Shown here one piece after another: positions 16,672 through 24,325 of a DNA stretch of 64,000 bases (positions within the stretch are counted from its first letter, which is position 1; each line of letters begins with the position of its first letter). Below the pieces are notes generated by a model. That model saw nothing but the letters and a program-made list of their open reading frames with translations, did no database searches and was not told where the DNA came from. The position numbers and the translations under genes are program-made. The stretch is from an uncultured Schaedlerella sp. (GTDB lineage Bacteria; Bacillota; Clostridia; Lachnospirales; Lachnospiraceae), in contig CAKSAJ010000001.1 in NCBI GenBank assembly GCA_934435195.1, positions 186,001-250,000 on the forward strand. Reading direction: 5' to 3'.

Positions 16672-16962
16672 ATGACATCAAAACAGAGAGCTTATTTAAA
16701 AGGTCTTGCAATGACAATTGATCCGATTTTTCAGATTGGTAAATCCAGTATGAATCCTGGACTTACACAAGCAATTTCAGAAGCTTTAGACGCCAGAGAA
16801 TTGATTAAAATCAGTGTGTTACAAAACTGTGCAGATGATCCACGCGAATTAGCTGAGATGGTCGCTGAACGTACACACTCTCAAATTGTACAGGTAATCG
16901 GAAAGAAAATTGTTCTTTATAAAGAAGGAAAAGACAATAAGAAAAAAATTGTTTTACCATAG
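16672..16962 (+). CDS. yhbY: YhbY-family RNA-binding (CRM domain) protein
   Basis: The 96-residue product is a single CRM domain (KQRAYLKGLAMTIDPIFQIGK at the start, with GxxG-like loops later) of the YhbY family. This family associates with pre-50S ribosomal particles. TAGGAGA precedes ATG 16672. It sits between obgE and nadD, consistent with a ribosome-assembly role. Confidence 0.92.
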   Translation: MTSKQRAYLKGLAMTIDPIFQIGKSSMNPGLTQAISEALDARELIKISVLQNCADDPRELAEMVAERTHSQIVQVIGKKIVLYKEGKDNKKKIVLP

Positions 16963-16972
16963 GTGATAACGG

Positions 16973-17614
16973 ATGAAAATAGGAATTATGGGTGGAACCT
17001 TTGACCCAATTCACATTGGCCATTTACTGCTTGGAGAATTTGCCTATGAAGATTTTGGACTGGATGAAATATGGTTTCTTCCAAACGGAAATCCACCACA
17101 TAAAAAAGCAGAAGACATGAAAGACGCATTACGACATCGTATAGAAATGGTTCGCTGTGCAATTCAAAACGTACCTTACTTTAAAATTTGTTTGCATGAA
17201 GCAAATGAAAGTTCGCACTCTTATACCTATAAGACAATGCAGGAATTAAATGAATTATATCCGGAAGATGATTTTTACTTTATTCTTGGAGCAGATTCGT
17301 TATTTGCAATCGAACACTGGAGATATTTCGAAAAAATATTTCCCACTTGTATAATTTTAGCTGCTATGCGTGATGACAAAGACATAGAAGATATGCGTAT
17401 GCAAATCAATTATTTGAAACAAATATATGGGGCTAAAATACAATTATTACAGGCCCCACTTCTTGAAATCTCTTCAACGGTCATACGAAAACGTGCAGCA
17501 AAAGGATTAAGTGTACACTTCATGGTTCCTGATGCCGTAGATGAATACATCAAAGAAAACAGATTGTATGTTACAAAAGGGAAAAACAAAAATGGATTTA
17601 GACAAGATAAGTAA
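16973..17614 (+). CDS. nadD: Nicotinate-mononucleotide adenylyltransferase
   Basis: NadD makes deamido-NAD from nicotinate mononucleotide and ATP. The 213-residue nucleotidyltransferase has GGTFDPIHIGHL near the N-terminus (residues 7-18) and the ISSTVIRKRA motif near the C-terminus. The length is normal. The ribosome site AGGTGAT is 5-6 bases before ATG 16973, and the gene begins 10 bases after yhbY. Its 3' end overlaps yqeK by 23 bases. Confidence 0.95.
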   Translation: MKIGIMGGTFDPIHIGHLLLGEFAYEDFGLDEIWFLPNGNPPHKKAEDMKDALRHRIEMVRCAIQNVPYFKICLHEANESSHSYTYKTMQELNELYPEDDFYFILGADSLFAIEHWRYFEKIFPTCIILAAMRDDKDIEDMRMQINYLKQIYGAKIQLLQAPLLEISSTVIRKRAAKGLSVHFMVPDAVDEYIKENRLYVTKGKNKNGFRQDK

Positions 17615-18152
17615 AAAATTAGAAAAGAAATTAAAACCTGACCGTTATCGTCATACAAAGGGTGTTATGTATACAGCAGCTGCCATGGCAATGCGTTACG
17701 AACAAGATATTCAAGAAGCAATGCTTGCCGGGTTATTGCATGATTGTGGGAAATTTACTTCTCCTGAAGAACAGGTAGAGCTATGTAAAAAATATAAAAT
17801 TGAATTATCAGAAGCAGAATTACAAGTTCTTCCTTTAATTCATGCAAAGCTTGGGGCATATCTTGCAAAAGAAAAATATAAAGTGGATAACGAGCGTGTA
17901 ATTAACGCTATCCTTTATCATACTACCGGACGCCCAAATATGACTATGCTGGATAAAATCATTTATTTATCGGATTATATTGAACCGGGCAGAAAAATGA
18001 TTCCTGGTCTTACTGAAGTAAGAAAAGAAGCATTTACAGACATTGACCATGCAGTAAGTTTATGTGCCAAAAATACATTAGAATACTTAAAATGGCAGAA
18101 AAGACCAATCGATCCGATGACAGCAAAAACATATGAGTATTATTCAAAATAA
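17592..18152 (+). CDS. yqeK: HD-domain hydrolase YqeK (symmetrical Ap4A hydrolase)
   Basis: YqeK-family enzymes split diadenosine tetraphosphate into two ADP. The 187-residue product has the HD-domain ligands in RYRHTKGV, LLHDCGKF and a later HAKLGA and YHTTG. The frame is open from 17541, but AAAAGGG lies before ATG 17592 and the family begins near this Met, so I use 17592. The order nadD-yqeK-rsfS is the common Firmicutes one; the LytR-type gene sometimes found between yqeK and rsfS is absent. Confidence 0.92.
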   Translation: MDLDKISKKLEKKLKPDRYRHTKGVMYTAAAMAMRYEQDIQEAMLAGLLHDCGKFTSPEEQVELCKKYKIELSEAELQVLPLIHAKLGAYLAKEKYKVDNERVINAILYHTTGRPNMTMLDKIIYLSDYIEPGRKMIPGLTEVRKEAFTDIDHAVSLCAKNTLEYLKWQKRPIDPMTAKTYEYYSK

Positions 18153-18173
18153 TGCGTTAAAAGGAGGCAGACA

Positions 18174-18524
18174 ATGGAACAGGCAAAAAAAATGGTAAAA
18201 ATCGCATATCAGGCTTTAGATGAAAAAAAAGGTGAAGATATTAAGATTATCAATTTGGAAGGAATTTCTGTCTTAGCAGACTATTTTATCATTGCAAATG
18301 GTACAAACTCCAGCCAGGTTCAGGCATTAGTTGATAATGTAGAAGAAGAACTTCACAAGGCTGGATATTCCTTAAAACAGCGCGAAGGATACAGCAATGG
18401 GAACTGGGTACTTCTTGATTTCGGCGATGTTATCGTTCATATATTTGATCGTGAAAATCGTCTTTTCTATGATCTCGAACGAATCTGGAGAGATGGAAAA
18501 GAAATCGCTTTTGATGAGTTATAA
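18174..18524 (+). CDS. rsfS: Ribosomal silencing factor RsfS
   Basis: RsfS binds L14 on the 50S subunit and blocks subunit joining when nutrients are low. The 116-residue product carries the family core DYFIIANGTNSSQVQALVD and the GYSNGNWVLLDFGDVIVHIF stretch (given here in parts). AAAGGAGG precedes ATG 18174. It closes the obgE operon and converges on lexA, with a long hairpin between. Confidence 0.94.
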   Translation: MEQAKKMVKIAYQALDEKKGEDIKIINLEGISVLADYFIIANGTNSSQVQALVDNVEEELHKAGYSLKQREGYSNGNWVLLDFGDVIVHIFDRENRLFYDLERIWRDGKEIAFDEL

Positions 18525-18557
18525 AAGCCACTCCGAAGCAAAAAATTTTCTATAAAC

Positions 18558-18626
18558 TGAGATAAAAATAACAGGTTGACCAAGAAAACTTTAATTTCAT
18601 GGTTATACCTGTTATTTTTATTCTCA
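18558..18626. terminator. Long hairpin between convergent rsfS and lexA
   Basis: Arms 18558-18576 and 18607-18626 pair over 19 positions with one bulged T. Inside them a second stem ACCA-GAAA/TTTC-TGGT closes a small loop. The arms contain A5 and T5 tracts, but no long T-run follows on either side. It most likely ends both transcripts. Confidence 0.6.
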
Positions 18627-18669
18627 TAAACAATCAATTCAATTTATCTTATAGAAAATCGTTCATACA

Positions 18670-19287
18670 TTACTTAAAAAATCGGAACACACCAATTACT
18701 TTACCAAGAATGGTACAATCCTTCACGATAATTGGATCCATAAAATCATTCTCTGGCTGCAAACGAATGATTCCCTCTTCACGATAGAACGTCTTTACTG
18801 TAGCACCATCATCTATTAATGCAACTACCTTATCTCCATTATCTGCTGTCTGTTGCTGTTGTACAAGGATATAATCACCATTTAAGATTCCTGCATTAAT
18901 CATACTTTCTCCTTGTACTTGTAACAGAAAAGTCTGTTTATTAGGCATCATCTCTGCCGGAATCGGAAAGTAATTCTCAATATTCTGCTGTGCAAGTAAT
19001 GGCTCACCTGCAGCAACACGACCGATTATCGGTACATTGACCATCTCACGTCTGGTCAAATTAAATGTATCATCTAAAATTTCAATTGCACGTGGTTTTG
19101 TCGGATCTCTATGTATATATCCGTTCTTCTCCAATGTCTCAAGATGAGAGTGTACTGAGGACGTAGACTTTAAATTAACTGCCTCGCAAATCTCACGAAC
19201 GGCAGGTGGAAACCCACGCTCCAGAATCTGTGATTTGATATATTCTAAAATTTCTTCTTGCTTTTTACTGATTTTTCCCTGTGCCAT
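18670..19287 (-). CDS. lexA: LexA repressor
   Basis: LexA represses SOS genes and cuts itself when bound to RecA filaments. The 205-residue product has a winged helix-turn-helix (about residues 1-70, VREICEAVNLKSTSSVHSHL), the self-cleavage site A93-G94 and the catalytic S128 (QGESMI) and K165. All key residues are intact. ATG 19287 follows GGGAGGGG. Four SOS-type boxes lie between lexA and the divergent LysM gene, one over its likely -35, so it should repress itself. Confidence 0.97.
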   Translation of the reverse strand: MAQGKISKKQEEILEYIKSQILERGFPPAVREICEAVNLKSTSSVHSHLETLEKNGYIHRDPTKPRAIEILDDTFNLTRREMVNVPIIGRVAAGEPLLAQQNIENYFPIPAEMMPNKQTFLLQVQGESMINAGILNGDYILVQQQQTADNGDKVVALIDDGATVKTFYREEGIIRLQPENDFMDPIIVKDCTILGKVIGVFRFFK

Positions 19288-19319
19288 ACGAATCCCCTCC
19301 CGGCTGTTTTACTATTTTT

Positions 19320-19348
19320 ATAGTATCATAGGAAAAGTGAAATAGCAA
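19320..19348 (-). promoter_or_regulatory. Likely lexA promoter
   Basis: On the minus strand, TTGCTA (19348-19343), a 17-base spacer and TACTAT (19325-19320). The first SOS box overlaps this -35. Confidence 0.5.
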
Positions 19349-19359
19349 ACATTTGTTGC
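19346..19359. promoter_or_regulatory. SOS (LexA) box 1
   Basis: CAAACATTTGTTGC resembles the Gram-positive LexA site (GAAC-N4-GTTC core) with changes in the outer bases. It touches the next box and overlaps the lexA -35. Confidence 0.55.
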
Positions 19360-19372
19360 GAAAATATGTTCG
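19359..19372. promoter_or_regulatory. SOS (LexA) box 2
   Basis: CGAAAATATGTTCG matches the CGAAC-N4-GTTCG pattern with one core change (AAAA for AACA on one arm). Confidence 0.7.
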
Positions 19373-19391
19373 AATTTTATAGCAAACCTCA

Positions 19392-19420
19392 TTGACAAAC
19401 ATATGTTCGTGCCGTATACT
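19392..19420 (+). promoter_or_regulatory. Promoter of the YneA-like gene
   Basis: Perfect -35 TTGACA (19392-19397), 17-base spacer, -10 TATACT (19415-19420). SOS box 3 fills the spacer, so LexA binding would block polymerase. Confidence 0.88.
19396..19409. promoter_or_regulatory. SOS (LexA) box 3
   Basis: CAAACATATGTTCG has one base different from CGAACATATGTTCG and lies between the -35 and -10 of the YneA-like gene. Confidence 0.85.
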
Positions 19421-19432
19421 ATATTCATAACC

Positions 19433-19446
19433 AGAACAAATGTTCT
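19433..19446. promoter_or_regulatory. SOS (LexA) box 4
   Basis: AGAACAAATGTTCT has an intact GAAC-N4-GTTC core and lies just downstream of the -10 of the YneA-like gene. Confidence 0.85.
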
Positions 19447-19479
19447 TTATAGTTATGATGAATAGGAGAGTGCAGTATT

Positions 19480-19860
19480 ATGAAAAGAAAAAATATAAAC
19501 AAACGACATAATCGTAACAAATTAAAAGGAAATATTTTGTCCATTATAACAGCATTTTTATTAGTTTCTGTTTGCTGGGTTGGATTTGGCAGTGTAATCT
19601 CATCAGCAAAGGATTCAGATATTGCTGTTTCAAAAAATCAGATGCTTTATAAAAGTATTACAATTCATGAGAATGATACATTATGGAGTATTGCAGAACA
19701 ATATAAACCTGAAAGTTATAGTGTTGATAGATATATTAAAGAACTGAAGGAGTTAAATCATCTGCAAAGTGATCAGATATACACCGGTAACAAACTGATT
19801 ATCATCTACGATGCTTTGACCAATATAGACCCGAATGGAATCCAAATTGTTTCCAGATAA
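19480..19860 (+). CDS. LysM-domain protein, YneA-like SOS division inhibitor
   Basis: The 126-residue product has a basic N-terminus, one transmembrane helix or signal anchor (about residues 17-38) and an extracellular LysM domain (about 57-103, HENDTLWSIAEQYKP to GNKLIII). This layout and its place divergent from lexA under two SOS boxes match YneA of Bacillus, which delays division after DNA damage. ATG 19480 follows AGGAGAG. Sequence likeness outside LysM is low, so function is inferred from architecture and regulation; a general cell-wall-binding protein is the alternative. Confidence 0.82.
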   Translation: MKRKNINKRHNRNKLKGNILSIITAFLLVSVCWVGFGSVISSAKDSDIAVSKNQMLYKSITIHENDTLWSIAEQYKPESYSVDRYIKELKELNHLQSDQIYTGNKLIIIYDALTNIDPNGIQIVSR

Positions 19861-19906
19861 AAACTTTATATTAAATAGAACTTTTAATAGTGCATATAGA
19901 ATAGAT

Positions 19907-19968
19907 AAGAACATAAAGACATGTTTAGGTAAAATTCAAACATGATTCCATATGTTCTTTTTGTTTTA
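19907..19968 (+). terminator. Terminator after the YneA-like gene
   Basis: Outer arms AAGAACAT and ATGTTCTT and inner arms CATGTTT and AAACATG form a two-part stem followed by TTTTGTTTT. Confidence 0.85.
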
Positions 19969-20034
19969 TAGAAAAATAGTACTAAGTTATCACAATTCAA
20001 TCTATACGACAAATACCGATTTTTCCAATAGATA

Positions 20035-20063
20035 TAGACAAGATATACTTAATATGTTATATT
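20035..20063 (+). promoter_or_regulatory. Promoter of the tyrosine recombinase gene
   Basis: TAGACA (20035-20040), 17-base spacer, TATATT (20058-20063); each hexamer has one mismatch to consensus. Confidence 0.65.
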
Positions 20064-20101
20064 TTAACTATATACTATCAAAATAAGGGGTTTTAAACAC
20101 T

Positions 20102-21211
20102 ATGAACGAATCAGAACTTGAAAATCAAAATACACCAACTTTTATTGAAAACACTGCTGAAAAATCTTATCATGAACAAACCTATATCGATAACACATTG
20201 AGACTGCGTGAAATATTAAAAACGCTTCCTTCTTTTGCCAAAGATTATTTCCGGGCAATTGAACCAACCACGTCTGCTAAGACAAGAATATCTTATGCAT
20301 ATGATATACGCGTGTTTTTCCGCTTTTTAATGGAAAATAATCCACTATATAGGAATTACTCCGTCGACCAGTTTGAAACGTCCGATTTGGAGCGATTAGA
20401 GCCTGTAGATATTGAAGAATATCTTGAGTTTCTGAAAGTTTATAAAAATGACGAAGAAAAACAGATTACAAATACTGAAAATGGACTTTCACGTAAAATG
20501 TCGGCTTTGCGAAGTTTTTATAGTTATTATTTTAAACATCAAATGATTTCTAAAAATCCGACATTATTCGTAGATATGCCAAAATTACACGAGAAGGCAA
20601 TTGTTCGACTTGATACAGATGAGATTGCACTTTTACTTGATTTTGTTGAACACGGCGGTGACAAATTAAGTGGACAAAAAAAAGCTTACTATGAAAAGAC
20701 AAAAAATCGAGATCTTGCCATTATTACATTATTATTAGGAACAGGTATCCGTGTTTCAGAATGTGTTGGATTAGATATACAAGATGTAGATTTCAAGAAT
20801 AACGGGGTTAAAGTCCTCCGTAAAGGTGGTAACCAAATGGTTGTATATTTTGGTGATGAAGTTGAATATGCATTAAAGAACTATCTATATACAACGAGAA
20901 AAACAGTCACTCCTCTTCCGGGTAATGAAAATGCACTGTTTCTGTCTACGCAGAGAAAACGTATGGGGGTTCAGGCGGTTGAAAATATGGTTAAAAAATA
21001 TGCCCGCCAGATAACTCCTAACAAAAAAATTACCCCTCACAAATTGCGAAGCACTTATGGCACTGCATTATACAAAGAAACCGGAGATATTTATCTTGTT
21101 GCAGATGTTTTAGGACATAAAGATGTAAACACTACGAAAAAGCATTATGCAGCAATTGATGAGGATAGACGCCGACAGGCCGCATCAGCCGTAAAGTTAC
21201 GAGAAGAATAA
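20102..21211 (+). CDS. Tyrosine recombinase, Xer-like
   Basis: The 369-residue product has a SAM-like core-binding domain (about residues 42-150) and a catalytic domain (about 165-365). All active-site residues are present: R217, K241, H313, R316, H339 and the nucleophile Y349. An N-terminal extension of about 40 residues precedes the core-binding domain. No other phage or plasmid genes, att-like repeats or tRNA target are near, and it sits among housekeeping genes. A chromosomal Xer-type role (dimer resolution) is therefore more likely than a mobile-element integrase. GGGG precedes ATG 20102 (weak ribosome site). It has its own promoter and terminator. Confidence 0.87.
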   Translation: MNESELENQNTPTFIENTAEKSYHEQTYIDNTLRLREILKTLPSFAKDYFRAIEPTTSAKTRISYAYDIRVFFRFLMENNPLYRNYSVDQFETSDLERLEPVDIEEYLEFLKVYKNDEEKQITNTENGLSRKMSALRSFYSYYFKHQMISKNPTLFVDMPKLHEKAIVRLDTDEIALLLDFVEHGGDKLSGQKKAYYEKTKNRDLAIITLLLGTGIRVSECVGLDIQDVDFKNNGVKVLRKGGNQMVVYFGDEVEYALKNYLYTTRKTVTPLPGNENALFLSTQRKRMGVQAVENMVKKYARQITPNKKITPHKLRSTYGTALYKETGDIYLVADVLGHKDVNTTKKHYAAIDEDRRRQAASAVKLREE

Positions 21212-21216
21212 TAGAA

Positions 21217-21265
21217 AAGTGGAAGAAATTCTGGAGCATCTGCCATCCTATCTTCCACTTCTACT
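21217..21265. terminator. Hairpin between the recombinase and the convergent kinase-like gene
   Basis: Arms AAGTGGAAGA (21217-21226) and TCTTCCACTT (21251-21260) are perfect complements. The downstream run is only moderately T-rich, so strength is uncertain. Confidence 0.7.
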
Positions 21266-21288
21266 ATTTTAACATATTTAACATAAAA

Positions 21289-21930
21289 TTAGATTTGTTT
21301 ATCAGAAATACCTTCCTTAAACAGTACGTACTCTTCAATTGCTTTAGCTGTTCCTTCTATGCCTAGCTTTGAGCTGTTCAAACATAATTCATAACTGTCA
21401 GCATCGCCCCAACGCTTGTTTGTATAATAGTTATAGTAACTTGCTCTCTTCTTGTCTGTCTTTACGATACGGTCTTTTGCTTTATTAGCAGGTAAATCAT
21501 AAATTCGACTAATACGGGAAATTCTTGCCTCCAAATCTGCATGGATAAATACACTGACTACATTATCATAAGATTCCAATGCATAATCTGCACAACGACC
21601 AACCAAAATACAAGGACCTTCGTCTGCGATTTTCTTAATCGTATCAAACTGAGCAAGGAATACTTTATGATTGAGCGGCATATCATTGTATGCGCTTCCA
21701 GCATACCCCATAGAATATGTATCCATTACGAGTGAATAGAGAAAGCTGTTTGTTGGCTTCTCATCGTGAGTTTCAAAAATCTCTTCACAGATACCGCTTT
21801 CCTTTGCAGCTCTGGCGAGCATTTCTTTATCATAAAGTTTGATTCCGAAATCCTCAGCAATCTTATAACCAATCTCTCTTCCAGCGCTTCCATATTGTCT
21901 TCCAATTGTAATAATCGTATTTGTTTTCAT
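21289..21930 (-). CDS. Cytidylate-kinase-like family protein
   Basis: The 213-residue product resembles the cytidylate-kinase-like family. A nucleotide-binding start, TIITIGRQYGSAGREIG, stands where the classical P-loop would be. YDKEML, LVGRCADY and a basic lid region (RISRISRIYDLP, KTDKKRASYYNYY) follow. Family members are common in Clostridia but their substrate is not established, so I give no gene symbol. I chose ATG 21930, which has AAAGGAG about 10 bases upstream; GTG 21939 would lie almost on that site. A strong promoter overlaps the end of rluD. Confidence 0.85.
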   Translation of the reverse strand: MKTNTIITIGRQYGSAGREIGYKIAEDFGIKLYDKEMLARAAKESGICEEIFETHDEKPTNSFLYSLVMDTYSMGYAGSAYNDMPLNHKVFLAQFDTIKKIADEGPCILVGRCADYALESYDNVVSVFIHADLEARISRISRIYDLPANKAKDRIVKTDKKRASYYNYYTNKRWGDADSYELCLNSSKLGIEGTAKAIEEYVLFKEGISDKQI

Positions 21931-21983
21931 ACTAGCCACGCTCCTTTACGCTGTATTGATGCACGAACTCATCTATACTCTTT

Positions 21984-22012
21984 ATTATATTCGTTCTAAT
22001 GCATTTTTTCAA
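21984..22012 (-). promoter_or_regulatory. Promoter of the cytidylate-kinase-like gene
   Basis: On the minus strand TTGAAA (22012-22007), a 17-base spacer and TATAAT (21989-21984). The -35 and most of the spacer lie inside the 3' end of rluD. Confidence 0.8.
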
Positions 22013-22901
22013 GTAAACCCTGAAAATAATCTGGTAATGGTGCATCGAATTCCATATATTCACCGGTTGTTGGATGTGTGATTCCAAGTACCTTCGCATG
22101 TAATGTCTGTCCCTGCAATTTATAAGGGCATTTTGCCGGTCCATATACCTGATCCCCTAAAATCGGATGCCCGATACTAGACATATGCACGCGTATCTGA
22201 TGCGTTCGTCCGGTTTCTAACTGACATTCAATATAAGTAAATTGCTGAAATCTTTTCAGAACGCGATAATGCGTAACTGCTTCTCTTCCGTTAGTACAGT
22301 GAACACTCATTTTTTTTCGGTCAATCGGATGGCGACCGATTGGTTTGTCAATGGTTCCCTCATCTTCTTTTAATCTTCCATGAACAATAGCGTGATATTT
22401 TCTTGTAATAGAATGTTCTTTAAGCTGCTCCGCAAGAGCCTGATGCGCACGATCATTCTTGCATATCAATAAAGAACCTGTTGTATCCATATCTATCCTA
22501 TGAACAATACCTGGACGCATAACTCCGTTAATTCCTGATAAATTATCCTTACAATGATACATGATTGCATTCACCAGTGTTCCTGTATAATGTCCGGGTG
22601 CAGGATGTACTACCATACCTTTTGGTTTGTTTACTACAAGGATATCCTGATCTTCATATAAAATATCCAGAGGAATATTTTCCGGAAGGATATCTGGTTC
22701 TTTCAATTCTGGAATTTCTACTTCAATCTGATCAGAAGCTGAAAGTTTAAAATTTGATTTCACAGTCATTCCATTTACCCGCACCATATTTTCCTTGATT
22801 AATTTTTGAATGTGTGAACGAGTCATATCTTCAAGCTGTTCTGACAAATATTTATCGATACGTTCTCCGCCCTTTTCAATTGTAAAGAACAATTTCTCCA
22901 T
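21996..22901 (-). CDS. rluD: RluA-family pseudouridine synthase (RluD-like)
   Basis: The enzyme isomerises uridines in rRNA to pseudouridine. The 301-residue product has an S4 RNA-binding domain (about residues 12-60) and a catalytic domain with HRIDMDTTG, where D137 is the active-site Asp, and later ETGRTHQIRVH. Length and order (lspA-rluD) are normal for Firmicutes. ATG 22901 follows GGAGA. Exact target sites (E. coli RluD: 1911, 1915, 1917) cannot be told from sequence alone. Confidence 0.93.
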   Translation of the reverse strand: MEKLFFTIEKGGERIDKYLSEQLEDMTRSHIQKLIKENMVRVNGMTVKSNFKLSASDQIEVEIPELKEPDILPENIPLDILYEDQDILVVNKPKGMVVHPAPGHYTGTLVNAIMYHCKDNLSGINGVMRPGIVHRIDMDTTGSLLICKNDRAHQALAEQLKEHSITRKYHAIVHGRLKEDEGTIDKPIGRHPIDRKKMSVHCTNGREAVTHYRVLKRFQQFTYIECQLETGRTHQIRVHMSSIGHPILGDQVYGPAKCPYKLQGQTLHAKVLGITHPTTGEYMEFDAPLPDYFQGLLEKMH

Positions 22902-22930
22902 ACTTCTTTATCTCCAATCTACTACAATAA

Positions 22931-22968
22931 TTCTGTAAATACAGAAAGTGACATTACAAAATGTAATG
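22931..22968. other. Two small hairpins between lspA and rluD
   Basis: TTCTGT-AAAT-ACAGAA (22931-22946) and CATTACA-AAA-TGTAATG (22952-22968) lie side by side in the 95-base gap. Neither has a T-run, so read-through into rluD is likely. Confidence 0.5.
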
Positions 22969-22996
22969 CCATCTTTATATGAACTCTAATTATTTT

Positions 22997-23506
22997 TTAT
23001 TTTCTGCTTACCCATGCAAAATCTTCATCTTTATAATAAAATAAAACAAGAATTGCAAAGAGTACACAAGCTACTACAACATAACAATCCGCTACATTAA
23101 AAATCGGAAAATCTATTAAACTAAAATAGAAAAAATCAATAACATAATTGAGTCGAATTCGATCAATCATATTCCCAATTGCACCGGCACAAACTAAAAC
23201 TGCACAGAAGCGAAGCCAAAAATAGTGTGACGTATGCGGTATTTTCCCATACAAATAACCGATTGCAATTAAAACAATACTTGCACCAATTAAAAATATA
23301 ATCTGTTTGTTCTGCAACATTCCAAATGCTGCACCTCGATTTTCAAGATAATGCAATTCAAAAACGTTTGGAATTATTGTAATACTGTCTTTTCCCTTTA
23401 AATTGTGTACTACAAGCCATTTCGTAATCTGATCAATAAAAATAGCTATTACACACCAGAGCACAGCATACATATAGCTTTGAAAAGTTTTATTTTTATT
23501 CTGCAT
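22997..23506 (-). CDS. lspA: Lipoprotein signal peptidase (signal peptidase II)
   Basis: LspA cuts the signal peptide from prolipoproteins in the membrane. The 169-residue protein has four transmembrane helices and both catalytic Asp motifs, GNMIDRI and FNVADCYV. ENRGAAFG is also typical. I chose ATG 23506, which follows TTTAGGAGC; the longer frame from 23530 would overlap ylmH and has no ribosome site. It is in the ylmH-lspA-rluD order common in Clostridia. Confidence 0.95.
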   Translation of the reverse strand: MQNKNKTFQSYMYAVLWCVIAIFIDQITKWLVVHNLKGKDSITIIPNVFELHYLENRGAAFGMLQNKQIIFLIGASIVLIAIGYLYGKIPHTSHYFWLRFCAVLVCAGAIGNMIDRIRLNYVIDFFYFSLIDFPIFNVADCYVVVACVLFAILVLFYYKDEDFAWVSRK

Positions 23507-23522
23507 AATACAAGCTCCTAAA

Positions 23523-24311
23523 CTATACATATTTATGTATTAAGACATAAATTCTTTTTTTCTTTGTAAAAGCAAGTGTTTCTATAAACTCAAATTTTCC
23601 CATCCCTCGAACAGAAATAATATCATGCTCTTTTACTTGATATGCATTAGAAGTAATCAAACGTCCATTTACAAAAACTTTCCCGCCTTCTATAAGACCT
23701 GATAATTTACTTCTGGAAGACGAGAATGCAACCGATAAAAGGCTGTCCAAACGCACTGATGCCACAGTGCCTTTTATTTCTTCATAACGCGGGCTGTAGT
23801 GAAAATCTGTTAATTCATCAATTGTTGCTAATACTGAAGTATGACGGATGCGAGTTATATTTTCTGTTAAGAACTCCTGCATTTGCATCTTTACAAATAC
23901 AATTGCCTCGGAATCAGTAATAAGAATATCTCCAATCATTCCTCGTTCTATTCCTAAATTTAAAATAGATCCCAGATAATCTCTATGACTCAAAGCTTCA
24001 CTGTATTTCTTATTTAAAGGAGAAATATGCAGCACTGACAGTTCTGATTGAAAAATATCTGAAATAATACCCGAATCTTTAACATCACGCAAAGAAAGAG
24101 CATCAGGTATAAATGCTGCCATCTGACGCTCTGCAAAATCATATCCTCCAAAAATTATAAAACCCGTGTAAAGATTGTCTTTCGGAATTGAATGTAAAAT
24201 ATTCTGTTCATTCAAATTCAAAAAATCTGAATATGTAATAATATTACGATGATATGCCTGTCTGGATAAATCAATAAAATGCTTTTCCAGAAGCTGTTCT
24301 TCTTTTTGCAT
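23523..24311 (-). CDS. ylmH: YlmH-like S4-domain RNA-binding protein
   Basis: The 262-residue product has an N-terminal YlmH domain, with FGGYDFAERQMAAFIPD near residues 53-69, and a C-terminal S4 RNA-binding domain (about 182-245, SGLIEGGKVFVNGR). YlmH-family proteins have been linked to ribosome quality control in Bacillus and to division-site genes by synteny. The ribosome site before ATG 24311 is weak. It follows sepF by 14 bases in the same operon. Confidence 0.92.
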   Translation of the reverse strand: MQKEEQLLEKHFIDLSRQAYHRNIITYSDFLNLNEQNILHSIPKDNLYTGFIIFGGYDFAERQMAAFIPDALSLRDVKDSGIISDIFQSELSVLHISPLNKKYSEALSHRDYLGSILNLGIERGMIGDILITDSEAIVFVKMQMQEFLTENITRIRHTSVLATIDELTDFHYSPRYEEIKGTVASVRLDSLLSVAFSSSRSKLSGLIEGGKVFVNGRLITSNAYQVKEHDIISVRGMGKFEFIETLAFTKKKRIYVLIHKYV

Positions 24312-24325
24312 CTTTTTCTGCCTTA

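Noticed and set aside
20102..21211. Integrase as sign of a prophage or integrative element
   Set aside because: No phage, plasmid or transfer genes, no tRNA target and no flanking direct repeat was seen; neighbours are core genes with normal composition.
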